Assembly: GCF_002995495.1 (NCBI RefSeq)
Contig: NZ_PVZV01000007.1
Span: 310,001 to 374,000, forward strand
Direction: 5' to 3'
Source of the DNA: Actinocorallia populi
GTDB taxonomy: Bacteria; Actinomycetota; Actinomycetes; Streptosporangiales; Streptosporangiaceae
DNA: 64,000 bases
In this document: positions 42,903 through 51,780 of the stretch, piece after piece
Layout of the letters: the number at the start of each line of letters is the position of its first letter
How positions within the stretch are numbered: the first letter of the stretch is position 1
The notes under the pieces: model-generated
Told to the model about the DNA's origin: nothing
Seen by the model: the letters and a program-made list of their open reading frames with translations, nothing else
Databases searched by the model: none
Position numbers and translations under genes: made by a program

Positions 42903-43790
42903 TCAGGACGGCAGGTCCGCGAGGTCGAGGCGGGCCAGCCGCTCGGGGTCGGACAGGATGTCGATCGCGGCGATCCGCTCGCCGGCGACGGTGAAGCTCA
43001 TGATCGAGAAGAGTTCGCCGTCGACGGTGTTGACCAGCCCGGCCATCCCGTTGACCAGCGCGGGCCGGACGGTCGAGAGCGTCGCCATGCGCTGGAAGGT
43101 GGCGGCCTGCCCGGCCACCGCCTCCAGACCGCGCAGGACCTTCATGCCGCCGGGCAGCGCCTTCCCGCCGTCGGCGCGCAGCACGACGTCGGGATCGAGG
43201 ACGGCCACCAGCGCGGTGAAGTCGCCGCCGCGCGCCGCGGCGAGGAAGGCGTCGACGACGCGCCGCTGCGCGACCGGGTCCGGCTCCGGCTCGGGCGCCT
43301 CGCCCCGCACCCGCTGCCGGGCCCGGCTGGCGAGCTTGCGCGCGGCGGCCGGGGTGCGGTCGACGATCGGCGCGATCTCCTCGAACGACATGCCGAACAT
43401 GTCGTGCAGGACGAAGGCGAGCCGCTCCGCCGGGTTCAACGCCTCCAGCACCACCAGCAGCGCGAGGCCCACCGAGTCGGCCATCAGCGCCTGCCGCTCG
43501 GGATCGGCGCTCTCCTGGCTGATGATCGGATCCGGCAGCCGTGCCTCCAGCGGGTCCTCGCGCCGCGACTGCCGGGAGCGCAGCATGTCCAGGCAGACCC
43601 GCCCGACGACCGTGGTCAGCCAGCCGCCGAGGTTGTCGATCTCGTCGGCCTCCGAGCGCGCCAGCCTCAGCCACGCCTCCTGGACCGCGTCGTCGGCCTC
43701 GGCCAGGGAGCCGAGCATCCGGTAGGCCACCGCCTTCAGGTGCGTGCGGTGGTCCTCGAACCGCCGGGCCAGGAAATCACGTTCGTTCAT
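42903..43790 (-). CDS. ECF41/SigJ-type sigma factor with SnoaL-like C-terminal domain
   Basis: A 295-aa extracytoplasmic-function sigma factor. Region 2 is AYRMLGSLAEADDAVQEAWLRL, region 4 is LNPAERLAFVLHDMFGMSFEEIAPIVDRTPAAARKLASRAR, and the last 100 residues form a SnoaL/NTF2-like domain (DAFLAAARGGDFTALVAVLDPDVVL) that regulates activity in ECF41 proteins in place of an anti-sigma factor. ATG at 43790, AAGGAT upstream. Divergent from a hydrolase/MFS operon. Matching ECF41 promoters occur on both strands between them, so it probably activates both itself and that operon. Confidence 0.9.
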   Translation of the reverse strand: MNERDFLARRFEDHRTHLKAVAYRMLGSLAEADDAVQEAWLRLARSEADEIDNLGGWLTTVVGRVCLDMLRSRQSRREDPLEARLPDPIISQESADPERQALMADSVGLALLVVLEALNPAERLAFVLHDMFGMSFEEIAPIVDRTPAAARKLASRARQRVRGEAPEPEPDPVAQRRVVDAFLAAARGGDFTALVAVLDPDVVLRADGGKALPGGMKVLRGLEAVAGQAATFQRMATLSTVRPALVNGMAGLVNTVDGELFSIMSFTVAGERIAAIDILSDPERLARLDLADLPS

Positions 43791-43821
43791 GCTCAATCCT
43801 TCGTCAGGTCTCTGCACTCAT

Positions 43822-43848
43822 GACGAATGAAACTCCTGGGATGTGACC
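43822..43848 (-). promoter_or_regulatory. ECF41-type promoter for the sigma gene
   Basis: On the minus strand GGTCACA (-35, 43848-43842) is followed after exactly 16 nt by CGTC (-10, 43825-43822). This fits the reported ECF41 consensus TGTCACA-N16-CGTC with one mismatch, and lies 32 nt before the start codon. Confidence 0.7.
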
Positions 43849-43858
43849 GGCAGAGTCC

Positions 43859-43885
43859 GGTCACACTCGTTGAAGTCCATGCGTC
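43859..43885 (+). promoter_or_regulatory. ECF41-type promoter for the hydrolase/MFS operon
   Basis: On the plus strand GGTCACA (-35, 43859-43865), a 16-nt spacer and CGTC (-10, 43882-43885), a mirror image of the minus-strand promoter. The two -35 boxes form the perfect inverted repeat TGTGACCGG / CCGGTCACA at 43842-43865. Confidence 0.7.
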
Positions 43886-43923
43886 ATGCCTCCGAACACA
43901 TCGAGTGAACGGAGCAGCAGACG

Positions 43924-45069
43924 ATGAACGAGAACGACGTCCGCGGGACAGTGGCCGACGGTTTCGAGGCGGTGCGCGAGGAGTTCGCCGCCGTGGTGGC
44001 CGAGGAGGGCGGCACCGGCGCGCAGCTGGCGGCCTACGTGCACGGCAGGCGGGTGGTCGACCTGTGGACCGGGGACGAGGCAGCCGGCGACGCCCTGACC
44101 GGCGTCTACTCCTCGACCAAGGGCGCCGCCACCCTGGTGGCGGCACTGCTGGTCCAGGACGGGGCGCTCGCGCTGGACGAGCCCGTCGCCCGGCACTGGC
44201 CGGAGTTCGCCGCCGCGGGCAAGTCCGGGATCACCCTGCGGGACGTCCTCACCCACCGTTCCGGCGTGATCGGCGTCGACGGCGGGTTCACCGCGAACGA
44301 GCTCGCCGACGACCGGACGGTCGCCGGGCGCCTGGCGGGGCAGCGGCCGTACTGGAGGCCGGGCTCGGCCTACGGCTACGGCGGTTTCGTGGTGTTCGCG
44401 ATCGTGAACGAGGTGATCCGCCGCGTCACCGGCACCGCCCTGCAGGAGATCTTCGAAGAGCGGATCCGCGCCCCCTACGACCTGGACCTGTACCTCGGCC
44501 TGCCGGAGGCGTTGGAGGACCGCTACCGGGAGATCCTGCCCGGCCTGGCAACGCCCGAGGAACTCGCCGCGTTCTGGGCGACCGTCCCCGGCCCGCACAG
44601 CATCACCGGCATCGGCTACGGCCTCAACTCCGCCCTCCCTCTGGACCAGGTCGCCTTCCTCAACACCCGCCGGGTGCGCGCGCTCGGCCAGGCCTCCGCC
44701 GGAGGCGTGGGCAACGCCCGGGGCCTGGCCGCCCTGTACGCGGCCGCGGCCTTCGGCCTGGACGGCAGGGCCCCGCTGCTCGAGCCCGACACCCTCGGCG
44801 AGTTCGCGATGCTCCACTCGACCGGCGCCGACCTCGTCACCGGACCCCAGGGCCAGTACGCCCTCGGCTTCCAGGCCAAGGGCCTGCGCTACCCGTTCCT
44901 GGGCGCGAACGCCTTCGGCCACAACGGCTCGGCCGGGTCGGAGTCCTTCGCCGACCCCGTCAGCGGCGTCGCGTTCGGCTACACCCGCCGCCGCTTCTCC
45001 TTCAACTGGTCCTATCCCGAACACGACCGGCTGGCCGCGGCCGTCCACCGCGCCGCCACGGACGCCTGA
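43924..45069 (+). CDS. Serine beta-lactamase-fold hydrolase (EstB-like)
   Basis: A 381-aa class C beta-lactamase-related protein. YSSTKGAATL provides the Ser-x-x-Lys (about 63-72), YGYGG the Tyr motif (about 155) and GHNGSAGSES the third motif (HNG for KTG). No signal peptide, so a cytoplasmic esterase/transacylase rather than a secreted lactamase. ATG at 43924. Transcribed from the ECF41 promoter together with the MFS exporter 10 nt downstream. Confidence 0.88.
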   Translation: MNENDVRGTVADGFEAVREEFAAVVAEEGGTGAQLAAYVHGRRVVDLWTGDEAAGDALTGVYSSTKGAATLVAALLVQDGALALDEPVARHWPEFAAAGKSGITLRDVLTHRSGVIGVDGGFTANELADDRTVAGRLAGQRPYWRPGSAYGYGGFVVFAIVNEVIRRVTGTALQEIFEERIRAPYDLDLYLGLPEALEDRYREILPGLATPEELAAFWATVPGPHSITGIGYGLNSALPLDQVAFLNTRRVRALGQASAGGVGNARGLAALYAAAAFGLDGRAPLLEPDTLGEFAMLHSTGADLVTGPQGQYALGFQAKGLRYPFLGANAFGHNGSAGSESFADPVSGVAFGYTRRRFSFNWSYPEHDRLAAAVHRAATDA

Positions 45070-45079
45070 GGAGGCCCTG

Positions 45080-46537
45080 ATGACCTCGCACACCCGAAGC
45101 GGCGACAAGAGCGGCCTGGCCCTCCTGGTCATCGCCGCCGCGCAACTGCTGCTCGTCATGGACGGCACCATCGTGACCGTCGGGCTTCCCGTCATCGGCT
45201 CCAGTCTGGGCATCGCCGAAGCCGACCTCGACTGGGTGCTCACCTCCTACGCGCTGGCGTTCGGCGGGATGCTGCTCGCCGGGGGCCGCATCGGCGACGT
45301 GTTCGGCCGTCGCAGGCTGTTCCGGATCGGGCTGGCGGTGTTCCTGTTCGCCTCCCTGCTGGGCGGCGTCGCGCAGAACGGCGGCACGCTGATCGCCGCG
45401 CGCGTGCTCCAGGGCGTGGGCGGCGCGATCGTCGCCCCGGCCGCGCTGTCCCTGCTCGCCGACACCTTCCCCGCCGGGCCCGCCCGCAACAAGGCGCTCG
45501 GCGTGTACGGCGCGATGGGCGGACTCGGCTCGGTCGTGGGCCTGCTCCTGGGCGGCGCGCTCACCGAGTACCTGGGCTGGCGGTGGATCATGTTCATCAA
45601 CGTGCCCTTCGTCCTCCTGGCGCTCGCGGGCACGCTCGTCCTCGTCCCCGGCACCCGCAGGCGCGGCGGCGTGGACCTACCCGGCGCGGTCACCGCCACC
45701 CTCGCCCTCGGCTCCCTGGTCTACGCGATCAACCGGGCCGGGTCCGACGGGCTCGGCGACGGCCTCACCCTCGCCTTCGGCGCGGCCGCCCTCGTGCTGG
45801 CCGCCGCCTTCGCCGCCGTCCAGCGCGGCACCCGCGACCCGATGCTGCCGGCCGGCGTCCTGGCCGACCGCGGCAGGCTCGGCGCCAACCTGGTCATGCT
45901 GCTCATGGGCGCGGGCCAGCTGGCCACCTTCTACTTCCTCACCCTCTACATGCAGTCGGTCGAGCACTACTCGCCCATGATCACGGGTCTGGCGTACCTG
46001 CCGTTCGCGATCGGCATCGGCCTCGGCTCCGGCCTGGCCGGGCCCGCCCTGCAGGCCCGCACCTCCCCCCGGAACGTCCTGGCGGCCGGCATGGCGGTGG
46101 CCGCGGCGGCGATGGTCTGGTTCAGCCTGCTCGCCCCCGACCAGAACGCCCTGCTCGTCCTGCTCCCGGCCCAGCTGGTCGCGGGCGTCGGCCTCGGCAT
46201 CGGCTTCGTCGCGGCGACGATCGGCGGCGTGCAGGGGGTCGCCGCCGAGGACTCGGGCGTCGCCTCCGGGCTCATCAACACCAGCCAGCAGATCGGCGGC
46301 GCCCTGGGCCTGGCCGCCCTGGCCACCGTCGCCGCCACCACCACCGCCGGGCAGCCCGCGGGCACGGCACTGCGGGACGCCCTCACCAGCGGCTACACCA
46401 CCGGCCTGCTCGGCGCCGCCGCGTTCTACCTGGCCGCCCTCCTTACCGCGTTCCTCCTCACGGACGCCGGTCGGGCGTCCGGGAACCGATCGCGGGAAGC
46501 GGTCACATCTGTTCCACGGGATCCGTCACGGCGGTGA
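45080..46537 (+). CDS. MFS exporter, DHA2 (14-TM) family
   Basis: A 485-aa EmrB/QacA-type drug:proton antiporter. MDGTIVTVGLPVIGSSLG (TM1), the motif-A loop GGRIGDVFGRRRLF (about 68-81), GGAIVAPAALSLL and motif C (GSVVGLLLGGAL, TM5) are present, and about 14 hydrophobic segments span the length. It likely exports a toxic compound or product under ECF41 control. ATG at 45080, AGGAGG upstream. A strong terminator follows. Confidence 0.92.
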   Translation: MTSHTRSGDKSGLALLVIAAAQLLLVMDGTIVTVGLPVIGSSLGIAEADLDWVLTSYALAFGGMLLAGGRIGDVFGRRRLFRIGLAVFLFASLLGGVAQNGGTLIAARVLQGVGGAIVAPAALSLLADTFPAGPARNKALGVYGAMGGLGSVVGLLLGGALTEYLGWRWIMFINVPFVLLALAGTLVLVPGTRRRGGVDLPGAVTATLALGSLVYAINRAGSDGLGDGLTLAFGAAALVLAAAFAAVQRGTRDPMLPAGVLADRGRLGANLVMLLMGAGQLATFYFLTLYMQSVEHYSPMITGLAYLPFAIGIGLGSGLAGPALQARTSPRNVLAAGMAVAAAAMVWFSLLAPDQNALLVLLPAQLVAGVGLGIGFVAATIGGVQGVAAEDSGVASGLINTSQQIGGALGLAALATVAATTTAGQPAGTALRDALTSGYTTGLLGAAAFYLAALLTAFLLTDAGRASGNRSREAVTSVPRDPSRR

Positions 46538-46569
46538 CGGGACTCGGCCCCGCCCGCCGCTTCCGCACA

Positions 46570-46596
46570 ACCCCCGGCCTTCCGCAGGCCGGGGGT
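46570..46596. terminator. Strong bidirectional terminator
   Basis: An 11-bp perfect stem (ACCCCCGGCCT / AGGCCGGGGGT) and a TCCGC loop between the converging MFS and acyl-CoA dehydrogenase genes. Confidence 0.85.
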
Positions 46597-46610
46597 CGCC
46601 CCGTCTCCCG

Positions 46611-47801
46611 TCAGATCCGGTAGTCCTCGAGGAGGCGGCGGCCGATGATCATCTTCTGGATGTCGGCGGTGCCCTCGCCGATCAGCAGCATGGGGGCCTC
46701 GCGGTAGAGGCGTTCGATCTCGGTCTCCTTGGAGTAGCCGTAGCCGCCGTGGATGCGGAAGGAGTCCTCGACGACCTCCTTGCAGTACTCGCCCGCCAGG
46801 TACTTGGCCATCCCTGCTTCCAGGTCGTTGCGCTCGCCGGAGTCCTTGCGCCGGGCGGCCATCACCATCATCTGGTGGGCCGCCTCGACCTTGGTGGCCA
46901 TCTCCGCCAGCCGGAACTGGATCGCCTGGTGCTGGGCGATGGGCTTGCCGAACGTCTCGCGCTGCTGGGCGTAGGCGATGCCCAGCTCGAACGCGCGGCG
47001 CGCCATGCCGCAGGAACGGGCGGCGACGTTGACGCGGCCGACCTCGACGCCGTCCATCATCTGGGCGAAGCCCTTGCCGGGGACGCCGCCCAGCACGTGC
47101 TCGGCGCCGATGCGGAAGCCGTCGAAGAGCATCTCGGTGGTGTCGACGCCCTTGTAACCCATCTTCTCGATCTTGCCGGGGATGGTGAGGCCGGGGGCGA
47201 CCTCCCCGAAGCCGGGGGTCTTCTCGATGAGGAACGTGCTCATGTTCTTGTAGACGGAGCCGGCGCCCTCGTCGGTGACGCACAGCACCGCCACCAGGCT
47301 GGAGGAGCCGCCGTTGGTCAGCCAGTACTTCTGGCCGGTGATCACGTAGTCGTCGCCCTCGCGGACGGCCTTGGTCTTGATCGCCGACACGTCCGAGCCG
47401 CAGTCGGGCTCCGACATCGAGAACGCGCCACGCAGCTCACCGGTGGCCATGCGGGGCAGCAGGTTCGCCTTCTGCTCCTCCGTGCCGTGCCTCATCACCA
47501 TGTAGGCGACGATGAAGTGGGTGTTGATGACGCCTGACACGCTCATCCAGCCGCGGGACAGCTCTTCGACCGCCAGGGCGTAAGTCAGCAGGGTCTCGCC
47601 CAGCCCGCCGTACTCCTCGGGGATCATCAGGCCGAACACACCGAGGTTCTTGAGACCCTCGACGATCTCCGCCGGGTAGGTGTCGCCGTGCTCGAGCTCG
47701 GTGGCGACGGGCAGGATCTCCTTCTCGGCGAACTCCGCCACCGCGGCGAGGATCTCCTGCTGGACCTCGGTGAGTCCCTCGGTGCGCGCCAGACGCTTCA
47801 T
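46611..47801 (-). CDS. Acyl-CoA dehydrogenase 1
   Basis: A 396-aa FAD-dependent acyl-CoA dehydrogenase. AFSMSEPDCGSDVSAIKT (FAD/substrate strand), KYWLTNGGSSSLVAV, RETFGKPIAQHQAIQFRLAEM and the terminal REAPMLLIGEGTADIQKMIIGR, whose Glu in GEGT is the catalytic base. All key residues are present, so it is competent as a homotetramer. Last gene of the minus-strand operon crotonase, dehydrogenase 3, dehydrogenase 2, dehydrogenase 1. Introduces the alpha-beta double bond in an acyl-CoA. Confidence 0.93.
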   Translation of the reverse strand: MKRLARTEGLTEVQQEILAAVAEFAEKEILPVATELEHGDTYPAEIVEGLKNLGVFGLMIPEEYGGLGETLLTYALAVEELSRGWMSVSGVINTHFIVAYMVMRHGTEEQKANLLPRMATGELRGAFSMSEPDCGSDVSAIKTKAVREGDDYVITGQKYWLTNGGSSSLVAVLCVTDEGAGSVYKNMSTFLIEKTPGFGEVAPGLTIPGKIEKMGYKGVDTTEMLFDGFRIGAEHVLGGVPGKGFAQMMDGVEVGRVNVAARSCGMARRAFELGIAYAQQRETFGKPIAQHQAIQFRLAEMATKVEAAHQMMVMAARRKDSGERNDLEAGMAKYLAGEYCKEVVEDSFRIHGGYGYSKETEIERLYREAPMLLIGEGTADIQKMIIGRRLLEDYRI

Positions 47802-47833
47802 GTATTCCTCCTAGGGGGGCTGGGGCCAGGTTC

Positions 47834-48793
47834 TCAGAAGGCCGCGGCGAGGTGTTCGGCGTGGTCCCCCGCTGTGCCGAAGACGGTCTCCTGGACCCAG
47901 GCGCGCTTGAGGTAGAGGTGGGCCAGGACCTCCCAGGTGAAGCCCATGCCGCCGTGCACCTGGATGCCGGTGCGGCCGCCGTGCGCCGCCGCCTCGTCGG
48001 CGAGGAGTTTGGCGGTCGAGGCCGCCTCGCGGAGGTCGCCGGAGGCGGGGTCGTCGGCCACCAGCGCGGCCACGAGCACGGCGGCGCGGGCCAGGTCCGT
48101 CCTGACGAGGGATTCGGCGAGCAGGTGCTTCACGGCCTGGAAGGAGCCGATGACGCGGTCGAACTGCATACGCTCCTTGGCGTAGCGGACGGCGAGGTCG
48201 AGTGCGCCCTGGGCGGCGCCGACCTGGAGGGAGGCGGTGAGCACCGCGCCCAGCAACCGCCAGCGGGCGGCGTCCTCGGCGGACCCGATCCGCTCGCCGT
48301 CCTCCGCCCTCACCGACACCCGGGCGACGGGCGTCAGCGGGTCCAGCGGCAGCGCGGCAGGCTCGGCCCGCGGGACGGGCAGCAGGAACAGGCCGTCATC
48401 GTCGATCACGACCAGGTGGGTGGCGGCTCCGGGGTGTTCGATGACGGACATCGCATCACGGGTGTCGAGCAGCGTGACGACCGCGTCGCCCTCGGCGGCA
48501 CCCGGCACCAGCCCCGCGGCGAGGAAGGTGCCCGTCACCGGGCCCGGCACCTGGGCGCGGCCGAGCTCCTCGAAGAGGATGACGGCGTCGGCCGTGCCCA
48601 GGCCCATGCCGCCGTCGGCCTCCGGCAGCGTGATGGCGAAGACGCCCGTCTCGGCGAGGGCCTTCCAGGCGTCGCGGTCGAAGGAGGACGTCTCGGAGGC
48701 GGCGCGGAGCCGGTCGGGGGTCCACAGGTCGGCCAGCCGGTCCCGCAGTGCCGCCCGCAGGTCCTTCTGGTCGGCGTTGAGCGTCAGGTCCAC
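47834..48793 (-). CDS. Acyl-CoA dehydrogenase 2 (heteromer beta-type subunit)
   Basis: A 319-aa short acyl-CoA dehydrogenase-fold protein beginning VDLTLNADQKDLRAALRDRL (GTG 48793, AGGAG upstream, ten bases inside the preceding gene). YAKERMQFDRVIGSFQAVKHLLAE and GIQVHGGMGFTWEVLAHLYLKRA keep FAD-contact elements. The middle beta domain is shortened and no EGT-type catalytic Glu is present. In steroid catabolism such short proteins pair with an adjacent full-length dehydrogenase as alpha2beta2 enzymes (ChsE1-ChsE2). Pairing with dehydrogenase 3 is inferred from the gene overlap. Confidence 0.85.
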   Translation of the reverse strand: MDLTLNADQKDLRAALRDRLADLWTPDRLRAASETSSFDRDAWKALAETGVFAITLPEADGGMGLGTADAVILFEELGRAQVPGPVTGTFLAAGLVPGAAEGDAVVTLLDTRDAMSVIEHPGAATHLVVIDDDGLFLLPVPRAEPAALPLDPLTPVARVSVRAEDGERIGSAEDAARWRLLGAVLTASLQVGAAQGALDLAVRYAKERMQFDRVIGSFQAVKHLLAESLVRTDLARAAVLVAALVADDPASGDLREAASTAKLLADEAAAHGGRTGIQVHGGMGFTWEVLAHLYLKRAWVQETVFGTAGDHAEHLAAAF

Positions 48794-49974
48794 CGGGGCT
48801 CCTTGGGCAGGCCGAGCACCCGCTCGGCGAGGATGTTCTTCTGGATCTGGGAGGTGCCCGCCGCGATGGTGAAGGACAGGGTGTTGACGCGGTCCTCCAC
48901 GATGTGGGCGCCCGGCAGGCCGCTCATCGCCAGGGCGGCCCGGCCCAGGACGTGCGAGGCGAGGTCGCCGATGCGCTGGCGGCTCTCGGTGAACTTCAGC
49001 TTGAACACCGACGCGCCCTGCACGGGGATCATGCCCGCCTGGGCCTCGGAGACGTTCTTGCGGATCAGCGACCACAGCCCGCTCACCTCGGCGGCGAGCC
49101 TGCCGACGTCGCGGCGCAGCGCGGCGTCGTCCCACAGGGTGCCGCCGCCGGGCGCGGGCGTCTTCTTCGCGATCGCGACGGTCTCCTCCAGCAGGTTGCG
49201 GGACTCGATGACATCCGAGATGAACGCGGTGCCGCGCTCGAAGGAGAACGTGACCATGGCGACCCGCCAGCCGTCGTTCTCCGCGCCGACGCGGTTGGCG
49301 ACGGGCACGCGCACGTCGTCCAGGATCAGTTCGCTGAATTCGCTGCTGCCCACCACGGTGCGCAGCGGGCGGACCTGCACGCCGGGGGTGTCCATCGGCA
49401 GGATCAGCCAGGTGATGCCCTTGTGCTTGGGCGCGGCCGGATCGGTGCGCACCAGGAGCTCGCAGTAATCGGCGACCTCGGCGTGCGAGGTCCATACCTT
49501 GCGGCCGTTGACGACGTAGTGGTCGCCGTCGCGGACGGCCGTCGTGCGCAGGGCGGCCAGGTCGGAGCCCGCGTCGGGCTCGGAGAAGCCCTGGCACCAC
49601 ACCTCCTCGCCGCGCAGGATGCGCGGCAGGTGGGCGGCCCGCTGCTCCTCGGTGCCCTCGACGATCAGGGTGGGGCCCGCATGCAGGAGGCCGACGAAGT
49701 TCGCGCCGACGTAGGGGGCCCGGGATCGGGCCGTCTCCTCCAGGAAGATCAGCTGTTCGGTCGGGGACGCGCCGAGCCCGCCGTGGTCGGCGGGCCAGTC
49801 CACGCCCGCGTATCCGGCGTCGAAGAGCATGCGCTGCCAGGCGGTGTCGTACACCCGGCGGGCGGGCCAGTCATCTCGGTCGGGCTTGTCCGGCAGGGCG
49901 GGCAGGACGTCGGCCAGCCAGGACCGCAACCGGTCCCGGAAGCCGGTCTCCGAGGGGGTCAGACGCAGATCCAC
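48784..49974 (-). CDS. Acyl-CoA dehydrogenase 3 (heteromer alpha-type subunit)
   Basis: A 396-aa acyl-CoA dehydrogenase with WCQGFSEPDAGSDLAALRT, KVWTSHAEVADYCELLV and NTLSFTIAAGTSQIQKNILAERVLGLP. The position of the classical catalytic Glu (EGTSQIQ) is Ala (AAGTSQIQ), as in ChsE-type heteromeric dehydrogenases where the base is elsewhere. Overlaps dehydrogenase 2 by ten bases, supporting a two-subunit enzyme for bulky or branched acyl-CoAs. ATG at 49974, GAGGAGCTCCTG upstream. Confidence 0.88.
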   Translation of the reverse strand: MDLRLTPSETGFRDRLRSWLADVLPALPDKPDRDDWPARRVYDTAWQRMLFDAGYAGVDWPADHGGLGASPTEQLIFLEETARSRAPYVGANFVGLLHAGPTLIVEGTEEQRAAHLPRILRGEEVWCQGFSEPDAGSDLAALRTTAVRDGDHYVVNGRKVWTSHAEVADYCELLVRTDPAAPKHKGITWLILPMDTPGVQVRPLRTVVGSSEFSELILDDVRVPVANRVGAENDGWRVAMVTFSFERGTAFISDVIESRNLLEETVAIAKKTPAPGGGTLWDDAALRRDVGRLAAEVSGLWSLIRKNVSEAQAGMIPVQGASVFKLKFTESRQRIGDLASHVLGRAALAMSGLPGAHIVEDRVNTLSFTIAAGTSQIQKNILAERVLGLPKEPRWT

Positions 49975-50032
49975 GAGGAGCTCCTGTGCAGGGGCATGCG
50001 CGATGCCGACAATCTACTGATGGACATTTGCG

Positions 50033-50884
50033 TCACCAGCCGCGGAACCGGGGCGGGCGGCGCTCCAGGAAGGCGCGCAGGCCCTCCTGCCCGTCCTCGC
50101 TGGTCATGTTGATCTCCGCGGCCATGGCCTCCTCGGCGAGACTCGACGCGCGGTCGCCGTCCAGGGCCCGGTTGACCAGGCGCTTGCCCAGGCCCAGCGC
50201 GACCGTGGGTCCCGCCGCCAGGCGCGCCGCCCATTGCGCAGCGGTGTCGGCGAGCTTCCCGGCGGGGACGACCCGGTTGACCAGGCCGATGCGCTCGGCG
50301 TCGGCGGCGGGCAGGTCGTCGCCGAAGAAGATCAGCTCCTTGGCCTTCTGCGGCCCGACGAGGCGGGCGAGCAGGTAGGCGCCGCCGCCGTCGACGACCA
50401 GGCCGCGCCGCACGAACACCTCGATGAACCTGGCGTTGTCGGCCGCCAGCACCAGGTCGCAGGCGTAGGCGAGGTGGCAGCCGATGCCGGCGGCCGTGCC
50501 GTTGACCGCGGCGATGACCGGCTTCTCGCAGTCGAGCACCGCCGAGACCAACCGCTGCGCGCCGCCCGCGATGGCCCGCGCCACCGTTCCGGCCGGGCGC
50601 TCGGGCATGTCCGGCGGCGGGGGCCCGGCGGGCGCGGCCGAGGCGGCCAGGTCCGCGCCGGTGCAGAAGTGGCGGTCTCCCGCGCCGGTGAGCACGATCG
50701 CCCGCACCCCGGGGTCGGCGCTCGCCCCGGCCAGCCGTGCGATGAGCTCCTCGCGCTGCGGCCCGGTGATGGCGTTGCCCGCATGCGGCCGGTTGAGCGT
50801 CAGCTTCGCGACGCCGTCCTCCCCCGTCTCCCACAGGAGCTCGGGTTCCGGTGGCCCTTCGGGGGGTGCTGCCTGTGCGGGCAT
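50033..50884 (-). CDS. Enoyl-CoA hydratase/isomerase (crotonase) 1
   Basis: A 283-aa crotonase. FCTGADLAA and NGTAAGIGCHLAYACDLVLAA supply the oxyanion-hole backbone (about 75 and 127-147). IEVFVRRGLVVDGGGAYLLARLVG follows, with the Glu near 154 as candidate catalytic residue. It would hydrate or isomerise the enoyl-CoA made by the downstream dehydrogenases. First gene of the operon; divergent from a gene at 50966 across an AT-rich promoter region. Confidence 0.88.
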   Translation of the reverse strand: MPAQAAPPEGPPEPELLWETGEDGVAKLTLNRPHAGNAITGPQREELIARLAGASADPGVRAIVLTGAGDRHFCTGADLAASAAPAGPPPPDMPERPAGTVARAIAGGAQRLVSAVLDCEKPVIAAVNGTAAGIGCHLAYACDLVLAADNARFIEVFVRRGLVVDGGGAYLLARLVGPQKAKELIFFGDDLPAADAERIGLVNRVVPAGKLADTAAQWAARLAAGPTVALGLGKRLVNRALDGDRASSLAEEAMAAEINMTSEDGQEGLRAFLERRPPRFRGW

Positions 50885-50965
50885 GGGTCGCCGCCTTTCT
50901 CGAAGACTGAGTGTAAATTATATAAAACATCATCAATCAGGGAAGACCGGGGAAGCGTGAGCGAC

Positions 50966-51709
50966 ATGAACGACAGCGACACGAACGACAAGGTCTACAT
51001 TCATGAGTTCATCCACATCACCAAGCAGAACCGCGCCCGCTACATGCACCACATGACGGCCAACTGGAGCCCGATCGCCCAGGAGCAGCGCAATCAGCTC
51101 TGCTACGGCGTGTGGGGCGTGGTCGGCAGCACCGGCCCTTGGCCGCAGACGGTGAACATGTGGGAGGAGGACGGCTTCGACGGGCTCGCCTCGTCCTTCC
51201 GGCTCGAGTTCGGCAACAGACTCCTGCAGGACCCGGCGCTGGAGAAGTGGTGGGCGGCCGCGGCCGACCTGCGCTCCGGCGGCTACGACCGGATCGTGGT
51301 CCCCCACCCGCAGACCCGCACCATCGAGCAGCTGTGCGCGGCCGGGGCGGGCGGCGAGGTCTACGCCCACGAGCTGATCAAGGTGGAACCCGGTACGGCG
51401 TGGCACTTCCTGGACGCCGCCATGGCGGGCGCCGAGACCGCGAGCTCCCGCACCGGATGGAACCTCGTCGGCGCCTGGGCGACCGCGATGCGCAACCTCG
51501 ACGAGTGCCTGCTGCTGTGGAGCATCCCCACCTGGGAGCAATGGGGCGCGGTGGAGCGCGCGCAGATCCGCGGCGAGGACGTCCTGCCCGCCAAGGCCGC
51601 GGACCTCGTCCGGGACCGGGAGCGCGTCCTGCTGGTCGACGCCCCGCTGTCCCCGTTCCGCACCGGCCGCCAGCCGTCCCGCGAGGACCGCACGGACTGG
51701 GAGGACTGA
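50966..51709 (+). CDS. NIPSNAP-like conserved protein
   Basis: A 247-aa soluble protein with ferredoxin-like segments VYIHEFIHITKQNRARYMHHMTANWSP (residues 7-33, in two stretches), VWGVVGSTGPWPQTVNMWE, VYAHELIKVEPGTAWHFLD and a conserved APLSPFRTGRQPS tail. It resembles actinobacterial NIPSNAP/EthD-type proteins encoded beside acyl-CoA catabolic genes. A reaction is not known. Two starts are possible: GTG 50957 and ATG 50966; the latter has better spacing from GGGGAAG. Divergent from the crotonase/dehydrogenase operon, so probably co-regulated. Confidence 0.7.
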   Translation: MNDSDTNDKVYIHEFIHITKQNRARYMHHMTANWSPIAQEQRNQLCYGVWGVVGSTGPWPQTVNMWEEDGFDGLASSFRLEFGNRLLQDPALEKWWAAAADLRSGGYDRIVVPHPQTRTIEQLCAAGAGGEVYAHELIKVEPGTAWHFLDAAMAGAETASSRTGWNLVGAWATAMRNLDECLLLWSIPTWEQWGAVERAQIRGEDVLPAKAADLVRDRERVLLVDAPLSPFRTGRQPSREDRTDWED

Positions 51710-51780
51710 GCCCCCCTCCCGGACGGCCCGAAGGTACGGGCGGCGGCGATCCCTCACCTCCGCCGCCACCCGCACCCGTC

